A stretch of DNA of 43,170 bases from Ruminococcaceae bacterium UBA1417. GTDB lineage: Bacteria; Bacillota; Clostridia; Oscillospirales; Acutalibacteraceae. The notes beneath the pieces are model-generated. The model ran no database searches. It was given only the letters and a program-made list of their open reading frames with translations, and was not told the origin of the DNA. A program made the translations under genes and the position numbers. Of the stretch, positions 15,101 to 22,988 are shown piece after piece (the stretch's first letter is position 1; each line of letters begins with the position of its first letter). The stretch spans positions 8,169 through 51,338 of the forward strand of contig DBPP01000011.1 of the NCBI GenBank assembly GCA_002305575.1, given 5' to 3'.

Positions 15101-16663
15101 ATGGCAAGAGATTTTTTGTGCACCAGGACAGATCCGGTTGTGGAAACCAAGGCGGGTAAGCTGCGCGGTTTTCGGATCGATGGTGTGTACGCGTTCCACG
15201 GCGTCAAGTATGCGGACGCCAAGCGGTTCCAGCAGCCGACGCCGGTCAAGCCCTGGACAGGCATCAAAAACGCGCTGGCTTACGGCTACGTTTGCCCCAT
15301 GCTGCGGCAGGACGAGCCGAACAACGAGCTGATGGTGCCGCACCGTTATTGGCCGCTCGATGAAAACTGCCAGTACCTGAACATCTGGACCAAGGCGCTC
15401 GACCCCACGGCAAAGAAACCGGTGCTCGTGTGGCTGCATGGCGGCGGCTTTGCGGCTGGCTCCTCGATTGAGCATATTGCTTACGAGGGTGAAAACATGA
15501 GCCGTTACGGCGATGTGGTCGTCGTTTCGCTGAACCACCGCCTCAACATCCTCGGTTATCTCGACCTCTCCCCGTTTGGCGAGAAATACGCGAATTCCGG
15601 CAATGCCGGCAACGCCGATATGGTTGCGGCGTTGCAGTGGATTCACGACAACATCGCGAATTTTGGCGGCGATCCCGACAATGTCACGCTATTCGGCCAG
15701 TCTGGCGGCGGCATGAAGGTCTGGACGCTGATGCAGACGCCGGCGGCGGACGGCCTCTTCCACAAGGGCGTCGTGCAGAGCGGCTGCATTGATGGCACGC
15801 TTGATCTCTCAAAGAGCGGCGGCAAGGAAATTGTTACGGCACTGATGCGTGAGCTCGGCGTCGACAACGTAGAAGCGCTCGAAACCATCCCGTATGCGCA
15901 GTTGGCCGCGGCCTACAACAAGGTGATGCCTGCGGTTGCAAAGACCGGCGCGTATGTCGGCGGCAATCCGATGCCGAACGACTGGTATCTCGGCGATCCG
16001 TGCGTTGTCGGCTTTACGGAGCATGCGAAGACGATTCCGGTGATGGTCGGTACAGTGCTCGGCGAGTTTGCGTTTATGCCCGCGCTGACCGAAGAAGAAA
16101 AGGCCGACAAAGCGGCCATTGACAAGCGGCTGCATCGCATGTACGGCGAACATACCGAAAAGCTGCAGGAATTGTTTGCCAAGGCGTATCCGGACAAGGA
16201 CCCGAGCGACCTGCTGTTCCTCGATTCGCTGTTCCGCGCGCCGTCCATCGATTTCCTGCACAAGAAGGCGCAGCATCCGGAAAGCGGCACCTATTCCTAT
16301 ATGTTCAGCTACACCTTCCCGTATGACGGCGGCCATATTCCGTGGCACTGCTCGGAAATCCCGTTTGTTTTCCACAACACCTGTCTGGTTGCGGCCTTCA
16401 ATGAGGCGGGCGTCACCGACCGCCTTGAAAAGCAGATGTGCGACGCGTGGCTGAATTTTGCCCGTACCGGCGCGCCCTCGAGTGAGGATCTGCCCGCGTG
16501 GCCGGCCTGCACCGCGGACGACGAGGCGACGATGATTTTCGACCGCACCTGTGAAGTGCGCCACAATTACGACCACGAACTGATCGCGCTGCACAAGGTT
16601 GCTCGCCCGCCCTTCCCGTTCTTTGGCGGCGAAGATGAAGAGGAGCAGAAAATCCAGCACTGA
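15101..16663 (+). CDS. Type B carboxylesterase
   Basis: A 520-residue alpha/beta hydrolase of the carboxylesterase/para-nitrobenzyl esterase family. The oxyanion-hole motif HGGGF is at residues 113-117, the nucleophile is S201 in FGQSGGG, and the catalytic His is in the segment HIPWHCSEIPFVF; the acid is likely the Glu or Asp near TVLGEFAFMP or further on. The end has the usual CDAWLNFARTG motif. No signal peptide is visible, so it is probably cytoplasmic. AAGGAG lies upstream of the ATG. It sits between carbohydrate genes, with its own promoter, so deacetylation or de-esterification of an imported sugar derivative is a possible role (inference). Confidence 0.9.
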   Translation: MARDFLCTRTDPVVETKAGKLRGFRIDGVYAFHGVKYADAKRFQQPTPVKPWTGIKNALAYGYVCPMLRQDEPNNELMVPHRYWPLDENCQYLNIWTKALDPTAKKPVLVWLHGGGFAAGSSIEHIAYEGENMSRYGDVVVVSLNHRLNILGYLDLSPFGEKYANSGNAGNADMVAALQWIHDNIANFGGDPDNVTLFGQSGGGMKVWTLMQTPAADGLFHKGVVQSGCIDGTLDLSKSGGKEIVTALMRELGVDNVEALETIPYAQLAAAYNKVMPAVAKTGAYVGGNPMPNDWYLGDPCVVGFTEHAKTIPVMVGTVLGEFAFMPALTEEEKADKAAIDKRLHRMYGEHTEKLQELFAKAYPDKDPSDLLFLDSLFRAPSIDFLHKKAQHPESGTYSYMFSYTFPYDGGHIPWHCSEIPFVFHNTCLVAAFNEAGVTDRLEKQMCDAWLNFARTGAPSSEDLPAWPACTADDEATMIFDRTCEVRHNYDHELIALHKVARPPFPFFGGEDEEEQKIQH

Positions 16664-16677
16664 GCCAAACAGAACAT

Positions 16678-16715
16678 AAAAAATGGACCGGAGAGGGGAA
16701 ATCCTTCTCCGGTCC
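16678..16715 (-). terminator. Bidirectional terminator between converging esterase and isomerase genes
   Basis: GGACCGGAGA pairs with TCTCCGGTCC; six T follow on the minus strand, and CTGCGCTTTT follows on the plus strand. Confidence 0.8.
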
Positions 16716-16736
16716 TGCGCTTTTCAGCAAAGATTT

Positions 16737-17588
16737 TTACAGGTTTTCCTTGAGCCAGGCGATGTCCGCAGCGAGGCATGCGACGCGATCCTGCGGGTCG
16801 TTGTAGCTGGCCTCGCGCTCGACAACGTAGATGACGTCGTCGCACTGCGCATCGGCCGCCGCCTTAACGGCTTTCCAATCGACAATGCCGGTGCCCTGCG
16901 GGACATTCAGCTTGTCATGCTCTTCCTTCATCTTGAGGAATTCAGGCGGGAAAATCGGTTTGCCGTCCGCGTCTTTCTCGAACTTGAAGCGCGGGGTCGT
17001 GTCATAGCGCGACTGCGGCTTGTTGGCGCCAATCACGCCGCCGTTTTCCTTGATGTGGATGCTGGCGATGCGGCCCGCATGGCTGTTGATGAACGCGACC
17101 GGGTCCACGCCCGCCGCGCTGCACCAGCCGCAGTCCACCTGGAACGCGGTGACCTCCGGATCGCTGGCCTCAATCAGCCAGTCATAGAGGTATTTGCCCT
17201 CGTCTTTGTAGAACTCGTCCGTATGGTTGTGGTAGCCGATCTTGATGCCGTAGGGCTTGGCGATGCGGCCCAGGCGGTTTAGCTCCTCAGCGACCTCAAT
17301 GGCTTCCGCCTTGTTGCAGAAATTCGTCATCGGGCAGATGACGAGCTTTGCGCCGATCTCGGCAAAATAGGGGAGAACGGACTCAATCTGGTCGAGACCG
17401 ACGTGTGCGGAATGCACCTTGAGACCCGTTTCCGCAAGAACCTGCTTCATTTCTTCAAGCGGAACCTGCGTGAAATCCGCGGTAAATTCAGCGCCGTCAA
17501 AGCCGAGCTTGGCAATGGTGCGCAGCTTCTCCACCGGGCTGAGCGGCTCAGAAACGAGCGAATAAACCTGAACATTGATATTTTCCAA
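16737..17588 (-). CDS. Sugar phosphate isomerase/epimerase (second TIM-barrel isomerase)
   Basis: A 283-residue xylose-isomerase-like TIM barrel. Elements in order: VQVYSLVSEPLSPVEKLRTI, LGFDGAEFTADF, VHSAHVGLDQIE, IKIGYHNHTDEF (the metal-binding Glu/His strand), VDCGWCSAAGVDP, IASIHIKENGG and the final VIYVVEREASYNDP with an acidic ligand. The start is TTG at 17588: GGAAAGGTGG ends 8 bases upstream and there is no suitable ATG; the frame continues upstream without a ribosome site. It is downstream of, and cotranscribed with, a Gfo/Idh/MocA dehydrogenase, a pair commonly found in keto-sugar or inositol-like catabolism. It differs from the isomerase at 5603. Confidence 0.88.
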   Translation of the reverse strand: MENINVQVYSLVSEPLSPVEKLRTIAKLGFDGAEFTADFTQVPLEEMKQVLAETGLKVHSAHVGLDQIESVLPYFAEIGAKLVICPMTNFCNKAEAIEVAEELNRLGRIAKPYGIKIGYHNHTDEFYKDEGKYLYDWLIEASDPEVTAFQVDCGWCSAAGVDPVAFINSHAGRIASIHIKENGGVIGANKPQSRYDTTPRFKFEKDADGKPIFPPEFLKMKEEHDKLNVPQGTGIVDWKAVKAAADAQCDDVIYVVEREASYNDPQDRVACLAADIAWLKENL

Positions 17589-17699
17589 TGGAATGACCAC
17601 CTTTCCTGTTTGAGGCAGAGATTTTTGAAACAAACATGTCAACGGTAGAAAATGTGCGGCGACAAGAATGCCGCCGCACACCCGTTGTACAGATTTAAA

Positions 17700-18818
17700 T
17701 TAGTCGAAGTAAACCGGCTTGCCAGTCTTGGAGGACTGATAGATCGCGTCGAGAATCTTCGTGACAACATACGCCTGATCCGCGGTGACGAACAGCTCGC
17801 CCTCGCCCTTCAGCGCCTTGACCCAGATTTCGGCTTCCTTGGACTTCGGAGCCGGACCCTGAGAGAAGCCCGGAATGTACGGAGCAATCTTATTGCCAAC
17901 CCAGGAGATCGTCGGCTGCGCCGCGATAACATGGTTCAGGCGGACGCGGTTTTCCTTCGTGTCGAGACCGCCCTTTGTACCGGCGAGCATCGTGTACGCC
18001 TGGTTGTTTGCGCCGTAGTCTTCCGACATGTTGATGGCCCACGCAGCGCGCAGGTTGATGACAGCGCCATTCTTCATCTTGATGTGACCGACAGCGGAAT
18101 CTTCCACGTCATAGGTCTCGTTGTTCCAGCTGTCGAACTCGCCTCTGTGATTGACCTGGCCCTGATGCTCCGGATCGAGCAGTCTGCCGAGCTTCTCGAA
18201 AGAGGTGCCGACAACATAATCGACGTCATAGTTGTTCATGAGGAACAGCGTGAGGTCAAGCGCATGGGTGCCGATATCGATCAGCGGACCGCCGCCCTGC
18301 TTGGACTTGTCCGTGAAAACGCCCCACGTCGGAACGCCGCGGCGGCGCAGATAAGTAGCCTCTGCATAGTAAATGTCGCCCAGCCAGCCGTCGTCGACAA
18401 CCTTCTTCGCGACCTGGTTCTCCGCGAAGTGGCGGTACTGATAGCCGATGGTCAGCATCTTACCGGTTCTGTCTCTCGCCTCGAGCATCTTCTTCGCGTC
18501 CGCCTCGGTCGCAGCCATCGGCTTCTCGCAGAGCACGTGCTTGCCGGCCTCAAGCGCGGCAATCGTGATCTCGCAGTGCGCGATGTTCGGGGTCAGAACA
18601 TGAACGGCATCGATCGTCGGGTCAGCCAGAAGCTCTTTGTAATCGGTGTAGACCTTCGCGTCCGGCGTGCCGTATTGCTTCGCGGCTTTTTCGGCTCTCT
18701 CCAGGATGAGGTCGCAGAAAGCGCACATATCGACGCCTTCCTGCTGCGCCATGCCCGGGAAATGCTTGCTATTGGCGATACCGCCGCAGCCGATAAAGCC
18801 GATCTTTAAGTTTGCCAT
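17700..18818 (-). CDS. Gfo/Idh/MocA family sugar dehydrogenase
   Basis: A 372-residue NAD(P)-dependent oxidoreductase. The N-terminal Rossmann motif is KIGFIGCGGIANSKH, with VHVLTPNIAH and the catalytic-region EKPMAAT (Glu-Lys-Pro). The C-terminal domain contains GGGPLIDIGTHALDLTLFL, the metal-free catalytic Asp/His segment of this family. AGGAGGAG precedes the ATG. The downstream isomerase begins about 110 bases later. The likely reaction is oxidation or reduction of a hydroxyl of a sugar, inositol or glycoside; the substrate is not resolvable. Confidence 0.93.
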   Translation of the reverse strand: MANLKIGFIGCGGIANSKHFPGMAQQEGVDMCAFCDLILERAEKAAKQYGTPDAKVYTDYKELLADPTIDAVHVLTPNIAHCEITIAALEAGKHVLCEKPMAATEADAKKMLEARDRTGKMLTIGYQYRHFAENQVAKKVVDDGWLGDIYYAEATYLRRRGVPTWGVFTDKSKQGGGPLIDIGTHALDLTLFLMNNYDVDYVVGTSFEKLGRLLDPEHQGQVNHRGEFDSWNNETYDVEDSAVGHIKMKNGAVINLRAAWAINMSEDYGANNQAYTMLAGTKGGLDTKENRVRLNHVIAAQPTISWVGNKIAPYIPGFSQGPAPKSKEAEIWVKALKGEGELFVTADQAYVVTKILDAIYQSSKTGKPVYFD

Positions 18819-18892
18819 TGGAATTCTCCTCCTAATTCTTGAACGGATTCCTCAAAGGGCAGAAATCCGCCATAATTTGTTTTTACACCTAC

Positions 18893-18921
18893 ATTTTAGC
18901 CTATTCGGTTGGAAATGTAAA
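18893..18921 (-). promoter_or_regulatory. Promoter of the dehydrogenase-isomerase operon
   Basis: On the minus strand TTTACA (18921-18916), a 17-base spacer and TAAAAT (18898-18893), about 75 bases before the start codon. Confidence 0.75.
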
Positions 18922-18975
18922 GACCTTTTCTGTAAAAAATTCTGATGTTTCTGCGCGCCGGAAATGCCGGACAAA

Positions 18976-19018
18976 ACGAAGCGGATCCCGCGTCTTTTTC
19001 GCGGAATCCGCTGGTTTT
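18976..19018 (-). terminator. Terminator of proS
   Basis: GCGGATCCCGCG and CGCGGAATCCGC (18981-19011) form a stem with one mismatch. On the minus strand TTCGTTTTG follows. On the plus strand a T run (TGGTTTTTT) follows as well. Confidence 0.7.
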
Positions 19019-19087
19019 TTGCCTTTCTCAACGGCCGGGACCGTCGCTGGAAAGCGCCGGAAAACAGGCGCGCCAGCAAGGAGAAAA

Positions 19088-20527
19088 TCAGTACTGCTTG
19101 CCCCAGAATACCATGTGCTTGGCCGGCTTGCCGCAGCACACGCAGGTATCCGCCAGGTGCTCTTCGTGGAACGGGATGCAACGGGATTTTACGCCGCCCG
19201 TCAGATCCTTCAGTTTATCCTCGCATTCGCTGTCGCCGCACCACATGGCCTTGATAAAGCCCGGCTTGTTTTCAGCAATGTCGACGAACTCGTCGAGCGT
19301 TGTCGCCGTGTAGGTCTTTTCTTCGAGGTTCTTGAGCGCGCGCGCATACAGGCCGTTGTGCACGGCTTCAAGCGCCTTTTCAATCTCCGCTTCGAGGTTG
19401 TCCAGCGGAACGAAAATTTTCTCGCGCGTGTCGCGGCGCACAAGCACGCACTGGTTCTGCTCGATGTCCTTCGGGCCAATTTCAAGGCGCAGCGGGACGC
19501 CCTGCATCTCATACTGGCTGAACTTCCAGCCCGGGGAATTGTCCGTATCGTCGAGCTTGACGCGGAACTTGCCGCGGAGCGCCTCGAAGAGCGCGTTTGC
19601 CTTGTCGAGCACGCCGGGCTTATGCTGCGCGATCGGGATGATTACGAGCTGGATCGGGGCGATCTTCGGCGGCAGAACGAGGCCGTTGTTGTCGCCGTGT
19701 ACCATGATGATGGCGCCGATCATGCGCGTGGAGACGCCCCACGAGGTCTGGTGCGGATGCTGCAGCGTGTTGTCGCGGCCGGTGAACGTGATGTCAAAGT
19801 TCTTTGCCCAGCCGTCGCCGAAGTAGTGGCTTGTGCCGCCCTGCAGCGCGACGCCGTTGTGCATCATCGGCTCGATCGTATACGTCGCGACCGCGCCGGC
19901 AAACTTCTCTTTCTCGGTCTTCTGGCCGGTTACAGCCGGAATGGCGAGCACATTCTTATAGAACTCCTCGTAGATGTGCAGCATGTTGAGCGTCTCTTCC
20001 ATGGCCTCCTCGGCGGTTTCATGCATCGTGTGGCCTTCCTGCCACAGGAATTCAGAGGAGCGCAGGAACGGGCGCGTCGTCTTTTCCCAGCGCACGACGG
20101 AACACCACTGGTTGTAGAGCTTCGGCAGGTCGCGGTAGGATTTGATGATCTTCTGGTAATGCTCGCAGAAGAGAATTTCACTCGTGGGGCGCACGCAGAG
20201 GCGCTCGGCCAGCTTTTCGCTGCCGCCCTCGGTGACCCAGGCCACCTCCGGCGCGAAGCCCTTCACGTGATCCTTTTCCTTTTGCAGGAGGGATTCCGGA
20301 ATGAAAAGCGGCATATAGACGTTCTGGTGGCCGGTGGCCTTGAAGCGGTTGTCCAGCTCGCGCTGGATATTTTCCCAGATCGCGTAGCCGTACGGCTCGA
20401 TGATCATGCAGCCCTTGACGCTCGAATAGTCCATGAGCTCGGCTTTTTTCACAATGTCGGTGTACCATTTGGAAAAGTCAACGTCCATCGAGGTGATGTC
20501 GTCTACCATTTTTTTCTGATTTGCCAA
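19088..20527 (-). CDS. proS: Prolyl-tRNA synthetase (type lacking the bacterial insertion domain)
   Basis: A 479-residue class II aminoacyl-tRNA synthetase that charges tRNA-Pro. Class II motifs: motif 1 region ENIQRELDNRFKATGHQNVYMP, motif 2 around RPTSEILFCEHYQ ... WCSVVRWEKTTRPFLRSSEFLWQEGHT, and motif 3 around TSWGVSTRMIGAIIMVHGD. The C-terminus ends with cysteine pairs (CVCCG) and W-G-K-Q-Y, the archaeal/eukaryotic-like ProRS-3 architecture, also common in Clostridia. No editing (INS) domain is present between motifs 2 and 3. The start is TTG at 20527 (MANQKKMVDDITS): AAAGGATGG lies 8 bases upstream. Its promoter is divergently placed from no other gene. Confidence 0.95.
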   Translation of the reverse strand: MANQKKMVDDITSMDVDFSKWYTDIVKKAELMDYSSVKGCMIIEPYGYAIWENIQRELDNRFKATGHQNVYMPLFIPESLLQKEKDHVKGFAPEVAWVTEGGSEKLAERLCVRPTSEILFCEHYQKIIKSYRDLPKLYNQWCSVVRWEKTTRPFLRSSEFLWQEGHTMHETAEEAMEETLNMLHIYEEFYKNVLAIPAVTGQKTEKEKFAGAVATYTIEPMMHNGVALQGGTSHYFGDGWAKNFDITFTGRDNTLQHPHQTSWGVSTRMIGAIIMVHGDNNGLVLPPKIAPIQLVIIPIAQHKPGVLDKANALFEALRGKFRVKLDDTDNSPGWKFSQYEMQGVPLRLEIGPKDIEQNQCVLVRRDTREKIFVPLDNLEAEIEKALEAVHNGLYARALKNLEEKTYTATTLDEFVDIAENKPGFIKAMWCGDSECEDKLKDLTGGVKSRCIPFHEEHLADTCVCCGKPAKHMVFWGKQY

Positions 20528-20568
20528 AGAAACCATCCTTTCAAATACTTCCACAATTCGCTGTGCTT

Positions 20569-20597
20569 ATTATAGCGAATGCGGGGCGGAAAAGCAA
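20569..20597 (-). promoter_or_regulatory. Promoter of proS
   Basis: On the minus strand TTGCTT (20597-20592), a 17-base spacer and consensus TATAAT (20574-20569), about 40 bases before the start codon. Confidence 0.75.
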
Positions 20598-20631
20598 GGG
20601 AAATCCGCCGGTTTCATCCAAAGCCCACACG

Positions 20632-20672
20632 GGGGCAAAAACGCGAAAGGCGGACAGCCTGCGCTGCCCGCC
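20632..20672 (-). terminator. Terminator of acpP
   Basis: On the minus strand GGCGGGCAG pairs with CTGTCCGCC (one G-T); a T-rich tail TTTCGCGTTTTT follows. Confidence 0.7.
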
Positions 20673-20691
20673 CGGGGTTATGCTGAAAGCA

Positions 20692-20919
20692 TCACTGATG
20701 GTCTTCAATGAACTGTACGATAGCGCCGACAGTCTTGAGGTTCTCGACTTCACTGTCCGGAACTTCGATTTTGAACTCGTCTTCGATGCACATGATCAGA
20801 TCGATGACGGCGAGGGAATCCGCATCCAGATCATCGACAAGGTTGGAATCCTCGTTGATAATTGCAGGGTCTACGCTGAGCTGATCCGCAAGAATTTCGA
20901 TGACTTTCTCCAGAACCAT
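20692..20919 (-). CDS. acpP: Acyl carrier protein
   Basis: A 75-residue acidic carrier protein that holds growing acyl chains on 4'-phosphopantetheine. The attachment site is S35 in DDLDADSLAVIDL, and the four-helix pattern and length are standard for AcpP. The ATG at 20919 has AGGAGG just upstream. No fatty acid synthesis genes are adjacent, so it may be a stand-alone copy for fatty acid or another pathway. Confidence 0.95.
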   Translation of the reverse strand: MVLEKVIEILADQLSVDPAIINEDSNLVDDLDADSLAVIDLIMCIEDEFKIEVPDSEVENLKTVGAIVQFIEDHQ

Positions 20920-20968
20920 TTCATTTTCCTCCTATATCGTATAGTCTAAGCACCGCCCACCTGCCGTA

Positions 20969-20997
20969 TGGACAAAACGCCGCAGGCGTGATACAAT
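20969..20997 (+). promoter_or_regulatory. Promoter of aroE
   Basis: TGGACA (20969-20974), a 17-base spacer and TACAAT (20992-20997). It faces the acpP promoter, so the two transcripts overlap at their 5' ends. Confidence 0.6.
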
Positions 20998-21016
20998 CGG
21001 GATGTACTTTAACTAC

Positions 21017-21045
21017 ATTGTATTGATGCACGGTTTGTTTGTCAA
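21017..21045 (-). promoter_or_regulatory. Promoter of acpP
   Basis: On the minus strand TTGACA (21045-21040), a 17-base spacer and TACAAT (21022-21017), about 90 bases upstream of the start codon. Confidence 0.7.
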
Positions 21046-21090
21046 TATGCAATTGCAAATTTTTTCCGTGCCGGAAAGGAAGATCCGCAG

Positions 21091-21960
21091 ATGGAACTTA
21101 CCCGGTTTGCCGTGATCGGACATCCGATCGGGCATACGATGTCCCCGTTCATTCACGCGCGCCTTTTCGCGCTTTCCGGCCTTTCGCCGGCGTACACGGT
21201 GATGGATGTACCGGATCTCGAAGCGCAGCTTCCGGCGCTGCGCGCACTGTCCGGTTTCAACATCACGATTCCGCATAAAAGCGCGATTCTGCCGTTGCTC
21301 GACGATGTGGACGAAAAGGCCGCGCTGTTCGGTTCGGTGAATACGGTGAAAAACGAGGGCGGGCGCATGACGGGCTATACGACCGACGGCGTGGGCTGCA
21401 AAAAGGCGCTTGCGCGGTATGGGCTGGATTTTTCGGGCCGTCTGCTGATTTTGGGACGTGGCGGCGCGGCGCGCGCCGTGGCCTTTGAGGCGGCGCTTTC
21501 CACACCGGCGCCGCGCATCGACTTTGCCTGCCGCGCGGAATCGATGGATAAGGCCGAAAAGCTGACGGACGAGCTTTCCGCACTTTGCGGGCGGCTGGGA
21601 AAACCCGGCGATTTCCGCGTTTTGAGCTATACCGCGCTCGCGTGCGGCGGCGACCGGTACGACCTCGTGCTCAACACCACGAGCGTCGGCATGTATCCGA
21701 ACGCCGGAAAAAGTGTTGTGGACGAAGCGGTGCTCGCCCGTTGCGGCGCGGCGTTCGATGCTGTGTATAATCCCGGGCGAACGGAATTTCTGCGCCGCGC
21801 GCAAGCGCTCGGGCTGCCTGCGGTCGGCGGCATGGGGATGCTGGTCTGCCAGGCGGTGGCGGCGCACGAAATCTGGTATGGCGCGCGGTTTGAAGACGAA
21901 GACATCGAGCGGCTCATTCGAGACGCGGAAGCGGAGACGGCGCGGCTTTTCCGCGCGTGA
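21091..21960 (+). CDS. aroE: Shikimate dehydrogenase
   Basis: A 289-residue NADP-dependent enzyme reducing 3-dehydroshikimate to shikimate. The N-terminal substrate domain has FAVIGHPIGHTMSPFIHA, the catalytic Lys is in FNITIPHK and the catalytic Asp in GYTTDGVG. The nucleotide-binding domain has ILGRGGAARAV, DLVLNTTSVGMYP and VYNPGRTEFLRRA; the end is GGMGMLVCQAVAA. AAAGGAAG precedes the ATG at 21091. It begins the aromatic gene block and is followed by aroK after 42 bases, under its own promoter. Confidence 0.96.
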   Translation: MELTRFAVIGHPIGHTMSPFIHARLFALSGLSPAYTVMDVPDLEAQLPALRALSGFNITIPHKSAILPLLDDVDEKAALFGSVNTVKNEGGRMTGYTTDGVGCKKALARYGLDFSGRLLILGRGGAARAVAFEAALSTPAPRIDFACRAESMDKAEKLTDELSALCGRLGKPGDFRVLSYTALACGGDRYDLVLNTTSVGMYPNAGKSVVDEAVLARCGAAFDAVYNPGRTEFLRRAQALGLPAVGGMGMLVCQAVAAHEIWYGARFEDEDIERLIRDAEAETARLFRA

Positions 21961-22002
21961 GACAAGCCTCAAAACAGCCGCGCGGCGGCGGGGGAAAGGA
22001 AG

Positions 22003-22635
22003 ATGCAAGTGGGAACGGATAAGCAGGCCCGGCACGGCAACATTGTGCTTTCAGGGTTTATGGGCTGTGGCAAATCGACGGTCGGGCGCCGGCTCGCCGC
22101 CGCGCTCAACATGCAGTTTGTCGATATGGACCGATATATTGAGGAACAGACGGGCCTGAAGGTCCGGGAAATTTTTGAGCGGTATGGTGAGGCGCACTTT
22201 CGCGCGCTCGAGACCGAAACGGTGCGGACGCTTTCCGCGGGAACCGATTATGTGGTCGCGACGGGTGGCGGCACACTGATGCGTCCGGAAAATGTGGCGG
22301 CCTTTCACGCGGGCGGTGGGACGATCTATTTCCTCGACGTCCCGCTCGCCGCGTTGCAGGAGCGATTGAAAAACGACAAGCGCCGCCCTCTTTTGCAGGT
22401 GCCGGACCGGCGGGCGGTGATCGAGCAGCTGCTCGCGGAGCGGCGGCCGCAGTATCTCGCGAGCGCGGACGTCGTGGTGGACGCCGGCGTGCCGACGGTT
22501 GTCGTGGTGCGGCGCATCTGCGCGCTGCGCGGCGTCGAACTGCCGAAACGACAGGCGCAGCCCCGGGGAGAAGGCAAAACGAAGCGTCGACGCCGCCGCA
22601 GAAAGCGTCCTGCGCAGCCGCAAGAAAACTCTTGA
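22003..22635 (+). CDS. aroK: Shikimate kinase with an Arg/Lys-rich C-terminal tail
   Basis: A 210-residue kinase making shikimate 3-phosphate from shikimate and ATP. The Walker A motif GFMGCGKST is at residues 18-26, the shikimate-binding DMD is in FVDMDRYI, the Arg contact is near FRALE, and the GGG motif is ATGGGTLM. The kinase core ends near residue 175 as usual, but residues 191-210 form an added basic tail (K192-T-K-six Arg-K-R-P) absent from standard kinases. GGGAAAGGAAG precedes the ATG. The stop codon lies inside the -35 of the next promoter. Confidence 0.94.
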   Translation: MQVGTDKQARHGNIVLSGFMGCGKSTVGRRLAAALNMQFVDMDRYIEEQTGLKVREIFERYGEAHFRALETETVRTLSAGTDYVVATGGGTLMRPENVAAFHAGGGTIYFLDVPLAALQERLKNDKRRPLLQVPDRRAVIEQLLAERRPQYLASADVVVDAGVPTVVVVRRICALRGVELPKRQAQPRGEGKTKRRRRRRKRPAQPQENS

Positions 22636-22660
22636 CAAATCAGGCGGCAGGGGGTAAACT
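22632..22660 (+). promoter_or_regulatory. Promoter of the DAHP synthase operon
   Basis: Consensus TTGACA (22632-22637), a 17-base spacer and TAAACT (22655-22660). The -35 overlaps the aroK stop codon. The start point is expected near 22667, giving a leader of about 320 bases. Confidence 0.75.
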
Positions 22661-22723
22661 TTTAACATCCACTTTTTCCGCGCCGCGTGCGGGGCGGAAA
22701 GGCTGTAAAGGATGGCCACAGTT

Positions 22724-22855
22724 ATGCGTTCCGCTTTATACACAAGACGATTTACAAAGTATAGCAGCACACGATTTTACAGCGTGTGCTTTTCGTCGTA
22801 TGTGTATATCCCGGGTGACGCTTGTCCGGCTGTGCGTGCGGGTTTCGTGCGCTGA
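22724..22855 (+). CDS. Tyr/Phe-rich leader peptide of the aromatic operon attenuator
   Basis: A 43-codon open frame in the mRNA leader. Aromatic codons are strongly clustered: Tyr at positions 6, 13, 19, 26 and 28 and Phe at 10, 18 and 23, that is 8 of codons 6-28, in a run such as ARG-PHE-TYR and TYR-VAL-TYR. The AT-rich codons here (TTA, TTT, TAT, ACA) contrast with the GC-rich surroundings. AAGGATGG lies before the ATG at 22724; an in-frame ATG at 22712 could add four residues. The frame stops at 22853-22855, 36 bases before an intrinsic terminator, and DAHP synthase follows. This is the layout of a ribosome-mediated attenuator responding to charged tRNA-Tyr and tRNA-Phe. Codon counts and positions are seen; the mechanism is inferred. 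Confidence 0.75.
   Translation: MRSALYTRRFTKYSSTRFYSVCFSSYVYIPGDACPAVRAGFVR
22766..22790 (+). promoter_or_regulatory. Pause-type hairpin inside the leader peptide gene
   Basis: AGCACACG and CGTGTGCT pair perfectly around a 9-base loop and are followed by TTT. It overlaps the Tyr/Phe codons, as expected of the first hairpin of an attenuator. Confidence 0.55.
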
Positions 22856-22890
22856 CCGGATATTCTGCAATTATTCAGCAAGATGCCAGA

Positions 22891-22919
22891 GCGGAGCCGT
22901 CAGGGGCTCCGCTTTTTTT
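22891..22919 (+). terminator. Attenuator terminator upstream of DAHP synthase
   Basis: GCGGAGCC (22891-22898) pairs with GGCTCCGC (22905-22912) around a 6-base loop, followed by seven T. It lies between the leader peptide and the first structural gene. A competing antiterminator was not resolved; CGGCT at 22827-22831 can pair with AGCCG in the terminator's left arm. Confidence 0.82.
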
Positions 22920-22988
22920 GTGGGCCGCGCGCCTGTGTTCGGAGTCCCGGGCGCGCGGCCGCGGCGAAGAAAGGAAAGGGAAACCCGT

